The position numbers and the translations under genes were made by a program. The notes beneath the pieces are model-generated. The model had not been told where the DNA came from. It saw nothing but the letters and a program-made list of their open reading frames with translations, and did no database searches. From Aporrectodea caliginosa (lineage: Eukaryota; Annelida; Clitellata; Crassiclitellata; Lumbricidae), in contig JACEVL010000080.1 in assembly GCA_020284085.1 (NCBI GenBank), positions 1,257,035-1,321,034 on the forward strand: a stretch of 64,000 nt of DNA, given 5' to 3'. Within the stretch, counting starts at the first letter, position 1. Each line of letters opens with the position of its first letter. Positions 1 through 10,299 of this stretch are shown piece after piece.

Positions 1-120
1 AGACAGACAGACAGACACAGAAGAGATTAGCGAGAGATTAGAGAGCACAGGGCGATGTTGAGAGAGAGAAAGAGAGATAGACAGGCAGGCAGGAGGACAT
101 ACAAACAGAAAGAGAAAGAG
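1..120. repeat. GACA/GA-rich simple repeat
   Basis: The window opens inside a GACA microsatellite that passes into purine-rich GA DNA. No coding signal is visible. Confidence 0.7.
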
Positions 121-585
121 GACTGGCTATATCTACTATATTCGTGTTATATCTGAAATCGCTCTGGGGCAAATGTGAAGACATGGAAATAATGCAGGAG
201 GATTCTAGTAGGATAATGAAATTAGAAAAGCAAAGGGTATTCATTGCTCTATCTGAAATATTACCAGACGCATGATCTCAAAGAATGGCGTATAATGGAT
301 GAAGAGTTGAGATATAATAATTATAGGTGACGAAGTGAATAGAGAGAAAAGACAAGGGACCTAGGAGACGACAGCAGCGGGGGGTGGACTGGGGGGGTAA
401 ACTGTAAACAGTAGCCAAATTGCAATCAAAGCAGACACAAAGGGAGGAGGTCCAGGTAACGGATGGCTTGGAGGAGCGGGCTAAGTTGCCGAGAATGAGA
501 ACCAGACGAACTGAATAAACTCAGCGAGGACAATGAACAGAAGGACTGATGGTGGAAGCAATCCAGTCAAGAGGCTAGAGATGGT

Positions 586-1118
586 TTGAAATATAAGACA
601 ATGCGCCATTCTCGGGGCATTGGAGGCGAACTGCCCAAGCCGGAAGCACATAGGATTAGGTCAGATAGGCAGAGGGCTACAAATACAAGGGACAGTATGG
701 TCGGGCTTAGAAAAGAGTGCAAACATCATTATTGTAGTATCTTGACTAAAAACGTCACAAATGAATATTGGGAAATGAAGTAGAATCAAAAATTCATACA
801 CTTCGATGGGAATGAATTTGTTTACCCCTTTTAAATATAATTTGCTGCATGCATTCAGCGCAGTTTGCCATTGAATTTGCATGAAAAATAATTTACCTCA
901 AGCTTTCGTTTAACTACGGAGTTTTAATGTCAGATGGAATGGAGAATATCGTATATAAAAACTGGTGTAATTTGCCTGAATAAAAACTAAAATATAGGCT
1001 ACAGAGTACAGACGAAAAAACACACACGATTCGTCTTCTGCTCTATTCATCGTTTTGTATCGGTAATGGACGATACTTTAAATCAAGAAAGAATTCAACT
1101 CTCTTTCATCCTGTAATC
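586..1118 (+). repeat. Partial copy of the duplicated-unit 3' flank
   Basis: Bases 595-660 and 1019-1118 resemble 5030-5280 (shared stretches around GGGGCATTGGAGG, GGAAGCACATAGGAT and CTCTCTTTCA). The part between them is unrelated. This is a degraded extra copy of the block that lies downstream of the TRIM-Kelch genes, with no gene copy visible beside it. Bases 121-585 hold nothing recognisable. Confidence 0.5.
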
Positions 1119-1120
1119 AG

Positions 1121-1485
1121 GGCCGGTATCACGAAATAGAGTATCCGTCCTAAGACTATCCGGGGAGATGTATGAATATATCCCCCCGGATGGAATAAAC
1201 CGGTTTAGAGTATCCGGGGATAAACCGTTCTATCCCCCATCATCATACGCATCACGATAGCCTCGACGAAAATCAAGTCAAAATCACCAAAAACGAAGTA
1301 AATTGATTTCAGTTCGACTTACAAACTAAAGATACACAATTTAAAAAAATGTTATGTGTACAATAAATCCAAACAGTACGACTGAATACACTTAGAAACC
1401 GCCAAAATGCAAAATAAACCGAATATTCCATTTCGCTAAGGGGGATACTCATGTATTGGGGATACTCTATTTCGTGACACCGGCT
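1121..1485. mobile_element. MITE with ~26-bp terminal inverted repeats
   Basis: The left end (GGCCGGTATCACGAAATAGA...) is matched in inverse orientation at 1459-1485. The interior is about 310 bp, non-coding, and repeats GGGGATA-type motifs near both ends. No clear target-site duplication was found, so the superfamily is not assigned. Related sequence recurs at 2693-2895. Confidence 0.7.
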
Positions 1486-1491
1486 TAACCA

Positions 1492-2692
1492 CTAGGCGAA
1501 CTAGGCGGCCGCCTAGGGTGGCACGCTTCTGGGGGCGGCAGAAAAACTAAATAAAATTTTTTTTTTTTAAATAACTGCTAGCGTTTTGCCACCATTCATT
1601 AATAAATTAATATGAAAATACGAAGCGGCTTCAAACAGACCACAGACATTTCGAATTCTTAACGTCAGTCATGTGGTACGTCACGCTTATGCCCTTAACT
1701 ATCGCATGATTGAAGTTGCCTACTAGCGACATATTTGAAATGAAACAGAGACCGCGCATCAGCAATGTTACCACTCATTTGGTTTTCGAAAGATCTTGGT
1801 TTCTAATCCGAACTTCTAAAATGGGGTTTTCTGGAGACTTTGAGTTTTCACTTGTTTTTATTGTTTTACTGAAATCCTGTTTTCATTAAACGTGTAATCA
1901 AGTTTTTGTTAAAAACATAATTCATATCACAGAAAAATCGAGTGCTAGCATAAAACCAGACACTAAAGATAACGGTCTGGATGATCGAGGTCAATAATTG
2001 GAGCAATATGTGTGCAAGCATTGATATACTAGATTTTAAATATTGTTTTAAATAATGCTAAGACTGCTGTAGGCCTAGTTTAAAAAATATTACAAGAGTT
2101 GAAAGACGCTGCATATTTATTCGATTTGACTTCTTCTTGACACTTCCAGCTTCTGTGGCTAATAATGAGAGAAGAGACTCGAGGCTCAAAAGAAACATGT
2201 TTGCGTAACCTACGTCCATGCTGCAAGAAAGACTTGTTGAACCTACCTACCTTGTCAATTGAACATGAAAGGCCTCTTGCTGGAGACATTGAACTGATAG
2301 AACTCTTTTCCACATTTGCTAAAGTGAAAGTGCGAAAAATAAAATTTAGAAATTACATTATAATTATTTCTATGGACTTCGTAGAAAGTTCGTACGTAGG
2401 TAGGATTATGACTTAGTACACGTAGCCGTAAGATTTCTTACAATCTGTTCAAACGAAAATGTACGCTGTCTCATTATTTAATAGGCCTGCATGTATTTAC
2501 ATTTTAAATTCCCATTAAACGTGTTACACCGTATACAGCATAGGCTGCATAGCGAATGCAGTTTCCAGACCGTCACTGTAATTTGGATAACTTTTAAATT
2601 AACTTAGTTAATTTAATATTAATTAGTTATCGCACTTACGGGGGGGGGGGGCGCAGAGCGACAGGTTCGCCTAGGGCTCCAAATACTCTGGC
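1492..2692 (+). mobile_element. Degraded hAT-type DNA transposon
   Basis: The ends carry inverted copies of CCTAGGCGAAC: near 1494-1505 with GGCGGCCGCC beside it, and near 2670-2680. The interior keeps a short hAT-like transposase tail (2165-2345). A poly-G run at 2640-2650 lies close to the right end. The rest of the transposase is gone, so the element is inactive. Ends are approximate because the inverted repeats are short and diverged. Confidence 0.5.
2165..2345 (+). pseudogene. hAT transposase C-terminal remnant
   Basis: The reading frame contains LNLPTLSIEHERPLAGDIE followed by LIELFSTFAKVKVRKIKF. This resembles the C-terminal tail of hAT dimerisation-domain transposases, where a LSILSIE-like block is followed by an acidic helix and a FA-x-x-KARK stretch. 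About 60 residues survive. No BED finger or catalytic region is visible upstream. Recognition is from motif memory, not a search. Confidence 0.5.
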
Positions 2693-2895
2693 GCCGGTGT
2701 CGCGTGACAGAGTCTCCCCTCAAAAGTCTCCCACCGGAGACTCTATTTCGAAACAGATTCTCCCCCGGCGGATCTGTTTCAGAATAAATTCGCTCCACCC
2801 CCCCGGAGACTATATTCTGAAACAAAGTCTCCGGGGAGAGAATGTTTCATCCCCGTTGAAATAAAGTCTCCCCAGGGTAGACTTTATTTCAATTT
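2693..2895. repeat. MITE-related inverted-repeat DNA
   Basis: GCCGGTGTCGCGTGACAGAG at its left edge is a diverged form of the 1121-1485 MITE end. Inside, GGAGACT and AGTCTCC alternate in inverse orientation, giving several local hairpins. No right-hand terminal repeat was found. Confidence 0.45.
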
Positions 2896-3740
2896 CAATT
2901 TTCATTTTCAAACAATTTATTGTTCGCAGTTTTAATCAACAATCATGCACTTATTGTCATAGTTGCCATTTTTAAGGAACTAATAGTCCATATTTATTAA
3001 TTTTAGCAAATAATAAGCATAGTGGAGTATTAAAAACAATTTTAACTAAGTATCAGCAACATAGAGATTTAAATGATTAGGCCTAAGCATTTATTAGACG
3101 AGTAAGCCTACGCATAGGCCCTAGTCTTCATAAATAATTTAAAGTTAGGTAATCGACGAATGGTGATAGGGATGTTGTTCCATGCCAAGGGCAGGCCTAC
3201 CATGGATAAATTACCTTATTTGTACGATGTTGGGTGTTTATCTGTTCAATTAATTCTAAGGCCTTTGTGGCTAATCTCATACTTTAAGTTGGTAAATTAT
3301 TTCGTATGGTCAATTTAAAATGGACGCTGGATTGATGAAAAAAATTGTAGACCTACCCGTAAGTAGAAGCTGAATCCATGAGAATAGTTGTTTCATTGAT
3401 GAAAAATATTTCTATAAATAGTCAAGGAGCACTATGTAGGAAAAACATATCCCGTGGGCGCTTTAATGAAAGAAACATGTGTGATACGTCGTTTGAAAGG
3501 TATTTTAACATAAAATAAGAAAAGTCATGGTGCCAAGCCAGAATATGCTGCAGGCACGCACAATTCAAGATGGCGTCCAACATGGCGGAACATAGTCGGA
3601 TAGATATGCCACATGACCCCAAAAAACTGCAAGAAAACGTTTTATGTTGGTTTTCTGGTGTATTAGGTCTGGAGAATAACATACTAAAAGTTTCTCGAAA
3701 TCGGACCACGGGATCACCCCCAAAAATGCATTTTAAACAA
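2896..3740. other. AT-rich DNA without a recognisable gene
   Basis: No coding region is supported. Two GCTGGATTGATGAAAA-like motifs near 3325-3410 also occur inside the elements at 27421-27987 and 48473-48910, suggesting scattered fragments of a related interior repeat. Confidence 0.4.
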
Positions 3741-3742
3741 AG

Positions 3743-4260
3743 ATGGCGGCCAATATGGCGCCAATACAGAAAACAGTATATATCACGTCATAGGTAAGCT
3801 AAATAACAAAATGAAGTGTCAAATTTAACATTATCAAGGTCGAGGAATCGATTTATCATAGTGACAATAGTGATAAAGCTTACTATCCAATATGGCGGCC
3901 AATATGGCCGCCAAAACACACAAATATGTATATATCAGGTCATAGGTACACAATAACAAATGAAGTGTCAAATTTAACATTATCAAGGTCGAGGAATCGA
4001 TTTATCATAGTGGTAATAGTGTCGGAAGCTTACTATCCAAGATGGCGGCCAATATGGCCGCCAAAACACAAATATGTATATATCAGGTCATAGGTAAGCT
4101 ACAATAACAAATGAAGTGTCAAATATAATATTTTCAAGGTAAAGAAATCGATTTATCGCAGTTGCAGTAGTGTCGGAATGTTACTATCCAAGATGGCGGC
4201 CAATATGGCCCCAAAACACAAAAATATGTATATATCAGGTCAAAACACAAAAATATGTAT
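3743..4260 (+). repeat. Tandem repeat, about 150 bp unit, 3-4 copies
   Basis: Copies begin near 3743, 3892, 4042 and 4193, each opening with GATGGCGGCCAATATGG or a close variant. Each carries ATATATCAGGTCATAGGTA and CGAGGAATCGATTTATCATA. Copies are roughly 90% alike by eye and the last is cut short. The array lies just 3' of the cysteine-rich ORF at 4389-4748 and may be the untranslated tail of the same repetitive element. Confidence 0.85.
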
Positions 4261-4388
4261 AACAAAATTTTACTTGCATATGTTAAAATTCAGCAATTTT
4301 CTTTAGCTTATCTTTGATAGTAACTCATAACATTAATTATATTTAACATCTATTAAGAATAGGACATAGTTTGGTCTAAGTTAACATT

Positions 4389-4748
4389 TCACAGGTAGTC
4401 CTCAATGTTCTCTTCATCTGAAACTGGCTCTTGAGTCATAATATTGTCACAGTTGCCATGCTGACATTGTCCACAAGCTGTGGTGCATTCCAGACCATGT
4501 CTTTTGCAGCTACATTTCAACGTGTTGTATCGTGCAGAGCAACTACATCGAATCATTTTGAGCAGTTGGTCTGGTGCAGGACTAATATTTATCATGATTG
4601 GAATAAAATTTCCATCTTGTATAATCCAGCCCCATTCAGTTGGATCCATGTCGTCACACTTGTCCAACCACTGCATAACTAGTAGGTAAGCTCGCCGAGC
4701 GTGAAGGTTTGTGGCCGAAGGTGTTGGAGGCAGTCTTTCTGGTTTCAC
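4389..4748 (-). CDS. Cysteine-rich CXC-like protein fragment, probably element-derived
   Basis: The 119-residue frame has a WGW motif at about residues 39-41, then a proline-containing segment (PIMINISPAPDQLLKMI), then a cysteine cluster with pattern C-S-C...C-S-C...C-x5-C-x2-C-x4-C and the core KCSCKRHGLECT. The tail is acidic. The cluster resembles tesmin/TSO1 CXC metal-binding modules. From memory, very similar C-terminal segments recur many times in invertebrate genomes as ends of repetitive coding sequences. No start-side exon or partner domain is visible, and upstream DNA (4769-5001) is a hairpin repeat. A functional host gene is possible but less likely than a repeat remnant. Confidence 0.5.
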   Translation of the reverse strand: MKPERLPPTPSATNLHARRAYLLVMQWLDKCDDMDPTEWGWIIQDGNFIPIMINISPAPDQLLKMIRCSCSARYNTLKCSCKRHGLECTTACGQCQHGNCDNIMTQEPVSDEENIEDYL

Positions 4749-4768
4749 AAAGGTCTTTGCAGTCTACA

Positions 4769-5001
4769 CTTTCCTACAAAGGATGCTGTAGCGTAATGAC
4801 ACTGGGGTCGGCAAAAGTCAGTCTTCCAAAAAGTAGTCAATGGCGATCCTGTCTTTCATAGTTGTTCGAAGATCTTCTGTACACCAAACGCAGATCAAGT
4901 AACTGTAGAGACCACTGGTTGCACAGCAATGGTATCCATATTTAAGGGGATCCAGTCTGAATCTCTAGTGTCATTACGCTACAGCATCCTTTGTAGGAAA
5001 G
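4769..5001. repeat. Hairpin with 35-bp inverted arms
   Basis: Arm 4769-4803 (CTTTCCTACAAAGGATGCTG...) is repeated in inverse orientation at 4967-5001 with no mismatch seen, separated by 163 bp. No coding content. It could be a small foldback element. Confidence 0.8.
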
Positions 5002-6351
5002 AGAGGGTGTGATATAATAGTACCAGACAATGCGCTCCATTGTCGGGGCATTGGAGGTGAACTGCTCATGCCGGAAGCACATAGGATCGACAAGCGACTA
5101 CAGACGGGAAGCAAGCACACGATTTACCTTCGGCTTCTATATATTCATCGTATTGTTAAGGTAATGGGCTGGACTAACTGACCAGGACGACCACCCAAAA
5201 CCTTACCTTATGTCACGTGAGTTCGGTCTGTCCTAGACTTTAAATAAGGAAGAAATAAACTCTCTTTCAACCTGTAATTTTCTTAGAACCGAACACCACT
5301 ATAGTTCGTAGTCGAGCGAATTAAACTGTCAAGATCAATGTCATCTGCGCCAAGTGTTCGACGATTTCCAATGAACAAAATCAATCATAATGAAAGACCG
5401 ATTGGAAACGACGGTGATTTACCCCGGAACTCCAGAGTTTCTCGCACGGTCGCGACGAAGACCAGCGATGCTGACGATGACGACACAACACCGGAGACGA
5501 CTGACTGCTTACTCGCAGAAATTAGACTTAATGAGAGGATGGGCGGCCGTTGTAAGTCTTCCAGTACGTGTTTAACTTAGATTAATATTAGACTGGTTTA
5601 CTAAGTGTGCCAACACTATAATTATTATTAACTTAACGGTGATGATTTATCCCAGAGTTTTTCGCACGGTCGCGACGAAGACCGGCGATGCTGACGATGA
5701 CGACACAGCACCGAAGAAGACTTACTGCTTACCCACAGATATTAGAGGCACCCATGTGTATAATATATGATCCACTTTATTTCTGTTTCTATTGTATTTA
5801 GTTCGACAATATTGCTTAAATAAGTCAATCTGTCAATCGAGAGGGGTCGGGGTTCAAATCCCGACAGGAAAAACATTTGGTTCAAGATTTCTGTTCCGCG
5901 TGGGACCGTATAGCAAATTCAGCTGTAGGCTAATGAGTAGTACACTGTCGGTGTGAAAGTCAGATGGCGAGGGAGAGAACCGTCCACCCGCCCTCGTATA
6001 TGCTGATGATAAGAAAATGAAGTCACTGACACGTCATACTAATGGCTGCTCAGGACTGGCTTAAGAAACTGCAACTCTTCCATACGTCTTTAGTAATTCC
6101 ATCCAAATCGAATGCAACATCGAACCAAGTTTTGAAACTTCTTACGATTCTGTACGTGAAGGTATTCTTAGACAAAGTTTGGCCTATAAATGTGTTCCAG
6201 TCGTATATGACAAGTAGCGATGTTTTAAAGTATTGGAGCCTCACAGATAATGTTTTACATGTAACTGACGTAGCCACGACTTTCCATGTTGTTTTATGCT
6301 CCATCATCATCATCGTCATCGACGGCGTTCCCCTCTGGAGCCTTATGGAAT

Positions 6352-6785
6352 GGGGCACAGAGTGTGGGGCACGGTAGCCAACTGTTTAGAGCGCTCGACC
6401 TGTGACACGGAGAGCAGGGCTTTTTTAAAGGAATTTTAGAACTGCACAACTTCTTCTCTCTTTTTCAAAAACCCATGGTAATTTTTTCCCAATTGGATGA
6501 CAGTCACCTTTTTTAGCAATTTTTCACGGCACATAAATGCTTTTACAGTTGCACAAATTGATTTAGAACTGCACATTTTGTGTAGAACTGCACGCTAAAA
6601 AAAGCCCTGAAGGAGAGTACGGGTTCAAGTCTCTATTGAGGCAGTCACTGTGTAGGGACCTTCAGAAAATCCCTCACTCACAATTGTTCAGCGCCATCAA
6701 TGTTCTATCATATGACCGTTTGTGCACTTTTGAACTTTGGAAGAAGGGCAATATCAAATGCAGTTGTGTTGTAGGCCTATTGTAT
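6352..6785 (+). mobile_element. tRNA-derived SINE, split by a hAT MITE
   Basis: The head reads like a tRNA: box A GGTAGCCAACTGTTTAGAGC and box B GGGTTCAAGTCTC. Sister copies lie at 16815-17465 and 24895-25178. The inverted unit flank at copy E (around 56450-56475) lacks this insert. Without the 195-bp MITE the SINE is about 230 bp. It is not a functional tRNA because the acceptor arms do not pair. Confidence 0.65.
6415..6609. mobile_element. hAT-type MITE (195 bp) inside a SINE
   Basis: The ends are CAGGGCTTTTTTA and TAAAAAAAGCCCTG. The flanking 8-mers ACGGAGAG (6407-6414) and AAGGAGAG (6610-6617) form a target duplication with one mismatch. CAGGG ends with 8-bp duplications fit hAT. The motif AGAACTGCAC recurs near both ends. 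Confidence 0.8.
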
Positions 6786-6980
6786 TTTCACAACACTTTC
6801 CCAGCCGTAGCATTACAACAATTATAGCCCCTTTAAATAAGCTTTCGATATTTTTTTATAATAATAATAATAATAAGGGCAGTTGTATGGTAGGCCCAGG
6901 CCTATTGTATTTTGGCGACACTTTCCCAGCCGTAGCAATGCTACAATTATAGCCCCTTTAAATTAAGCTTTCGAGCATTT

Positions 6981-6982
<2 letters not shown>

Positions 6983-7056
<74 letters not shown>
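6983..7056. repeat. (AAT)n microsatellite
   Basis: About 24 ATA/AAT repeats. A shorter run lies at 6859-6878 and another at 7154-7230, all within the region where copy A would be expected to have its Kelch exon. Confidence 0.9.
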
Positions 7057-7057
<1 letters not shown>

Positions 7058-7175
7058 GAAATTATTGTTCTTCCAGATCTTGACAAGGATGGCCACTCCA
7101 GAGTTAACATTGCTTATTAATATCTGACACCTGAGGTATTATAGATACCTCGGGTAATAATAATAAGAATAATAA

Positions 7176-7232
<57 letters not shown>

Positions 7233-7307
7233 TTGGCCAATGTGAGTGTAAAGAATTGTTCAAAGTAAGAATATTAATATTATAAAATTTGTTTAGAAAA
7301 ATATTAC

Positions 7308-8430
7308 CTTGGAAGTTTCCCACAATGTTGTTGTTGAACTTCCGTAAAACGTCTGTTAAATCTGTTATTTCGAAAGAAACTTCGACTGATTGATGTGGAC
7401 GGTCAATGAATGCCTCGTGATCTCTTTCTAATTCACCTGCTCTAATAACTAATTCGTCAACCGAACTGCAGATGTCACTGGCCGATCCTTTTGATATCAG
7501 TTCAGTGCAGTATGCTTCAAAACTTCTCAATACAGTACAATATCTGTCAATTTCTTCCATTCCGATTTCCATTTCCTTCAAATGCTTTGATTTTATTATA
7601 GATAATTCATCCAAAAGCGATTTTGTGTGCTCATCTATCATATCTTTGAGTTCCTGATTTCTTTCATGAATTGCCTTTTCCTTATCGACTATTGTTTTAA
7701 GAAAATCTGCTTTTCTTATCTCCGCATTCTTTCTTAAGGACAACATTTCATCTGCATAGATCGATACCTTTGATGAGTTCCATTGAATTGTTTGGCGGAA
7801 TTCTTCGTCGACTGTAGTCACATCTTTACATTTGTGTGATGCATGACTTTCAACAAAGCAAGAAACACAGACGATTTTCTTGCAGTCGGAGCAGTAGTAG
7901 TCTAATGGTTTCTCAGTGTGTTTACTGCAGTATATTGAGGTAAATGGTCGCTTCATTTCTGATTTAGTATCGCTTCCAATATTTGCCATTTTGTGATTTC
8001 TACTCAGTTTATGAAATTGGTGAACTTTGACGCAGCTGTCGCAGTAGTTATCCTGACACTCTAAGCATCTCGTCATGGCTGTTGATATTTGTCCCGTTTT
8101 ATCCTAATTCATGATATTACATAAATCACAGATCACGGTGGCATTCCCCATTTGCAGCGTAGTCTTGAACTGCAAAAGCTTTTCCATGAAAAAGTGTTTC
8201 TGCGCACCATTCATTCCATCTTCAGGAATGATGAACTCTTTCCTACACAACGGACAAGGGATCTTGTCCCCTGGTTTCATCTGTGCCACTTCTGATGTGC
8301 GTCTCAGGCATTCGAGACAGAATGTGTGAATGCATGGCAACATTCTTGGATCCGTAAATGCACTCATGCAGACTGGACATTCTGTTATTTCTCTAAGTTG
8401 TTTTTCAACTTTTTCTCCTGCATCCGCCAT
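7308..8430 (-). pseudogene. TRIM-Kelch copy A: RBCC exon with nonsense codon, no Kelch exon
   Basis: Read on the minus strand from ATG at 8430, the exon encodes RING (CPVC...CIHTFCLEC...CPLC), B-box 1, B-box 2 (YCSKHTEKPLDYYC...) and a coiled coil. It ends with CAAG before the donor GTAATA at 7307-7302. A TAG at 8104-8106 stands exactly where intact sisters have a Glu codon (CNIRNEGK becomes CNIMN-stop-DK). The frame is open on both sides, so a single base change splits it. No Kelch exon follows within 7.3 kb, while sisters have it about 650 bp downstream; AAT repeats and the 3' flank block lie there instead. A truncated RING-only protein of 108 residues, or readthrough, is conceivable, but a decaying copy is most likely. 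Confidence 0.85.
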
Positions 8431-9717
8431 GTTTGCGTGCCAAATAACCTTTTAAATCAGATCAATAAATGAAAATTATTTAGTTGTTTTAGAAGTGAAA
8501 ATTATTCTTATGATTAACGACAATGGGATAGTATCGTATAGTCAGCTTAGGGGAGCACTGGAGCACTGGATATCTAATTCAGGAAATGGACTAGCATGAA
8601 AACCTTGGTAGGCCTATAATTCTCTTTCCGTTAAACTCGCATTGGTTTGAAACAAAGATAAGATTAAAAACTTACACGCCATTGATATCTACCTAAATTG
8701 AAGAGTTGTGCTAAAGCAGCCTAAGCTCTCTTCTCTGCGGTATTGTCGGATCCTGGGTATTTCCTTCACGGATTGCTCCCTCCTACCCTCGAAACCGGAT
8801 ACTCCTAAGACCTCGTTCGCACAACCGTGTATTCCGCACTCTGATCCGCCTACTAGGAAGGGATTTATCACTAGGGCGCTGTACAATAATATTACTAATC
8901 GTGGTTCACTAGTAGGCCTATTTAACTTTTTACCCATTATTATTATTAATATTATTACATCGATGTTTATATAACTATTGTCCCATCGTGCGTTTGCAAA
9001 TGGCGTATTAAATACCATTACTACTTACTTACTTACTTAACTTATGAGCCATTCTGCGCCGTGATTCTATTAGCATCTTATGACCATCCTAACTGATGGT
9101 TGCTTGGTGTCATTTGGCCCGAGACGCTCCTGCTGAATACCCTTTATTCACAAGTGCTTGTCGAAGGTTGTCCAGAAATACCAAATGGGGATCCAAGTTC
9201 GGCTAACAGAGAGATCAGATGAAGTGGTAACGAAGGTATTGTTGAGGATGAGAAAGCTTGGAATGCGTTGGATTGAATGGATTATGGTAGGAATTTTAAA
9301 ATTAGTGAAACACTGATTTAATATAGGCTGTGGTTTGATATTCATTCTAGATTATTAAGGACTGCTTATTTGGTAACAATCGTCGTATGTTACACCCTGC
9401 GTTGTTTTCTTAGTAGCTCCACTTTTAGGCTCTATAAAGATTAATTATACTATTATTCTTCGTCACTGAATATTATCAGATTAATCTTTTCAATGCTTCA
9501 CGTTTACTTTCGATTTCGCGTTGTTAGGACTTTGTAAATAGCATATTTTAGTATCTATTGACAGCAAGGGCATTCAAGAGTGTTCTCCAACCATTCCCGA
9601 AGCATAAGTTGATATGTAATTCGACCCTTGCGTTTCATATATATAGTCCAAATAATTATACGAGCTACGAGCTATGACAGCCCAAGACATTGGGATATAT
9701 ATTTAGGACTACTACCG
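8431..9717. other. Copy A upstream region, no gene seen
   Basis: The first about 100 bp resembles the DNA upstream of the other RBCC start codons (ACCTTTTAAA...CAGATCA...). Beyond that no coding region, RNA gene or clear mobile element was recognised. Confidence 0.4.
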
Positions 9718-9763
9718 GTGCTGCTGCTGCTGCTGCTGCTGGCTGCTGCTGCTGCTGCTGCTG

Positions 9764-9803
<40 letters not shown>

Positions 9804-9978
9804 CACCACCACCACCACCACCACCACCACCACCACCACCACCTTCACCCCACCACCACCACCACCACCACCACCACCACCACCACCACCACCACCACCA
9901 CCACCACCACCACCACCACCACCACCACCACCACCACCACCACCACCACCACACACTACTACTACTACTACTACTACT

Positions 9979-10026
<48 letters not shown>

Positions 10027-10090
10027 CACCACCACTACCACCACCACTACCACGACCACCACCACAAACACCGCCACAAACACCGCCACC
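9718..10090. repeat. Composite trinucleotide array (CTG, CTA, CCA)
   Basis: About 370 bp pass from CTG to CTA to CCA repeats, then CTA and CCA again. All six frames are open and give only homopolymer runs, so no protein is inferred. A similar CTG/CTA array is at 63411-63896. Confidence 0.95.
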
Positions 10091-10104
10091 GGTACACTAA
10101 GGAT

Positions 10105-10260
10105 TAGGCCTTAGTCTTTGGTTCATTCCTTTATTGCACAAAGTCGTTGACACAGGCGCGAACGCAAACAGGTACAACAGCTGCAGTTTAGATATGGATT
10201 TCAGAAAAATAATAGTCACATTGCTGATGAGCTGAGGAATGAACCAAAGACTAAGGCCTA
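10105..10260. mobile_element. Small hairpin element with perfect 26-bp inverted ends
   Basis: Bases 10105-10130 (beginning TAGGCCTTAGTC) are exactly inverted at 10235-10260, with a 104-bp non-coding centre. The size and structure fit a MITE. It abuts the trinucleotide array. No target duplication was confirmed. Confidence 0.75.
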
Positions 10261-10299
10261 TTGCTAAATAAAATGATTGTTCAGCTTAAGACGCCATAG

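Larger units (their letters stand above)
5030..6840 (+). repeat. 3' flank block of the TRIM-Kelch duplication unit (copy A)
   Basis: This composite block recurs as 16205-17480 (beside copy B), 24870-25180 (copy C, partial), a trace at 37470-37510 (copy D), and inverted at 56440-57470 (copy E). In every case it lies downstream of the gene copy and faces it, so it travelled with the duplicated unit. It includes a tRNA-like T-arm (GGGGTTCAAATCCC-like, 5850-5870) and a run shared as CCCTCTGGAGC near 6330. No convincing protein is encoded. Confidence 0.7.

Noticed and set aside
3743..4260. Possible CRISPR-like array
   Set aside because: Units are 150 bp long and repeat throughout, with no unique spacers. 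The DNA is eukaryotic.
9628..10107. Long open frames encoding poly-Thr, poly-Pro, poly-Tyr and similar
   Set aside because: They follow the trinucleotide array in every phase and on both strands, with no flanking conserved protein.
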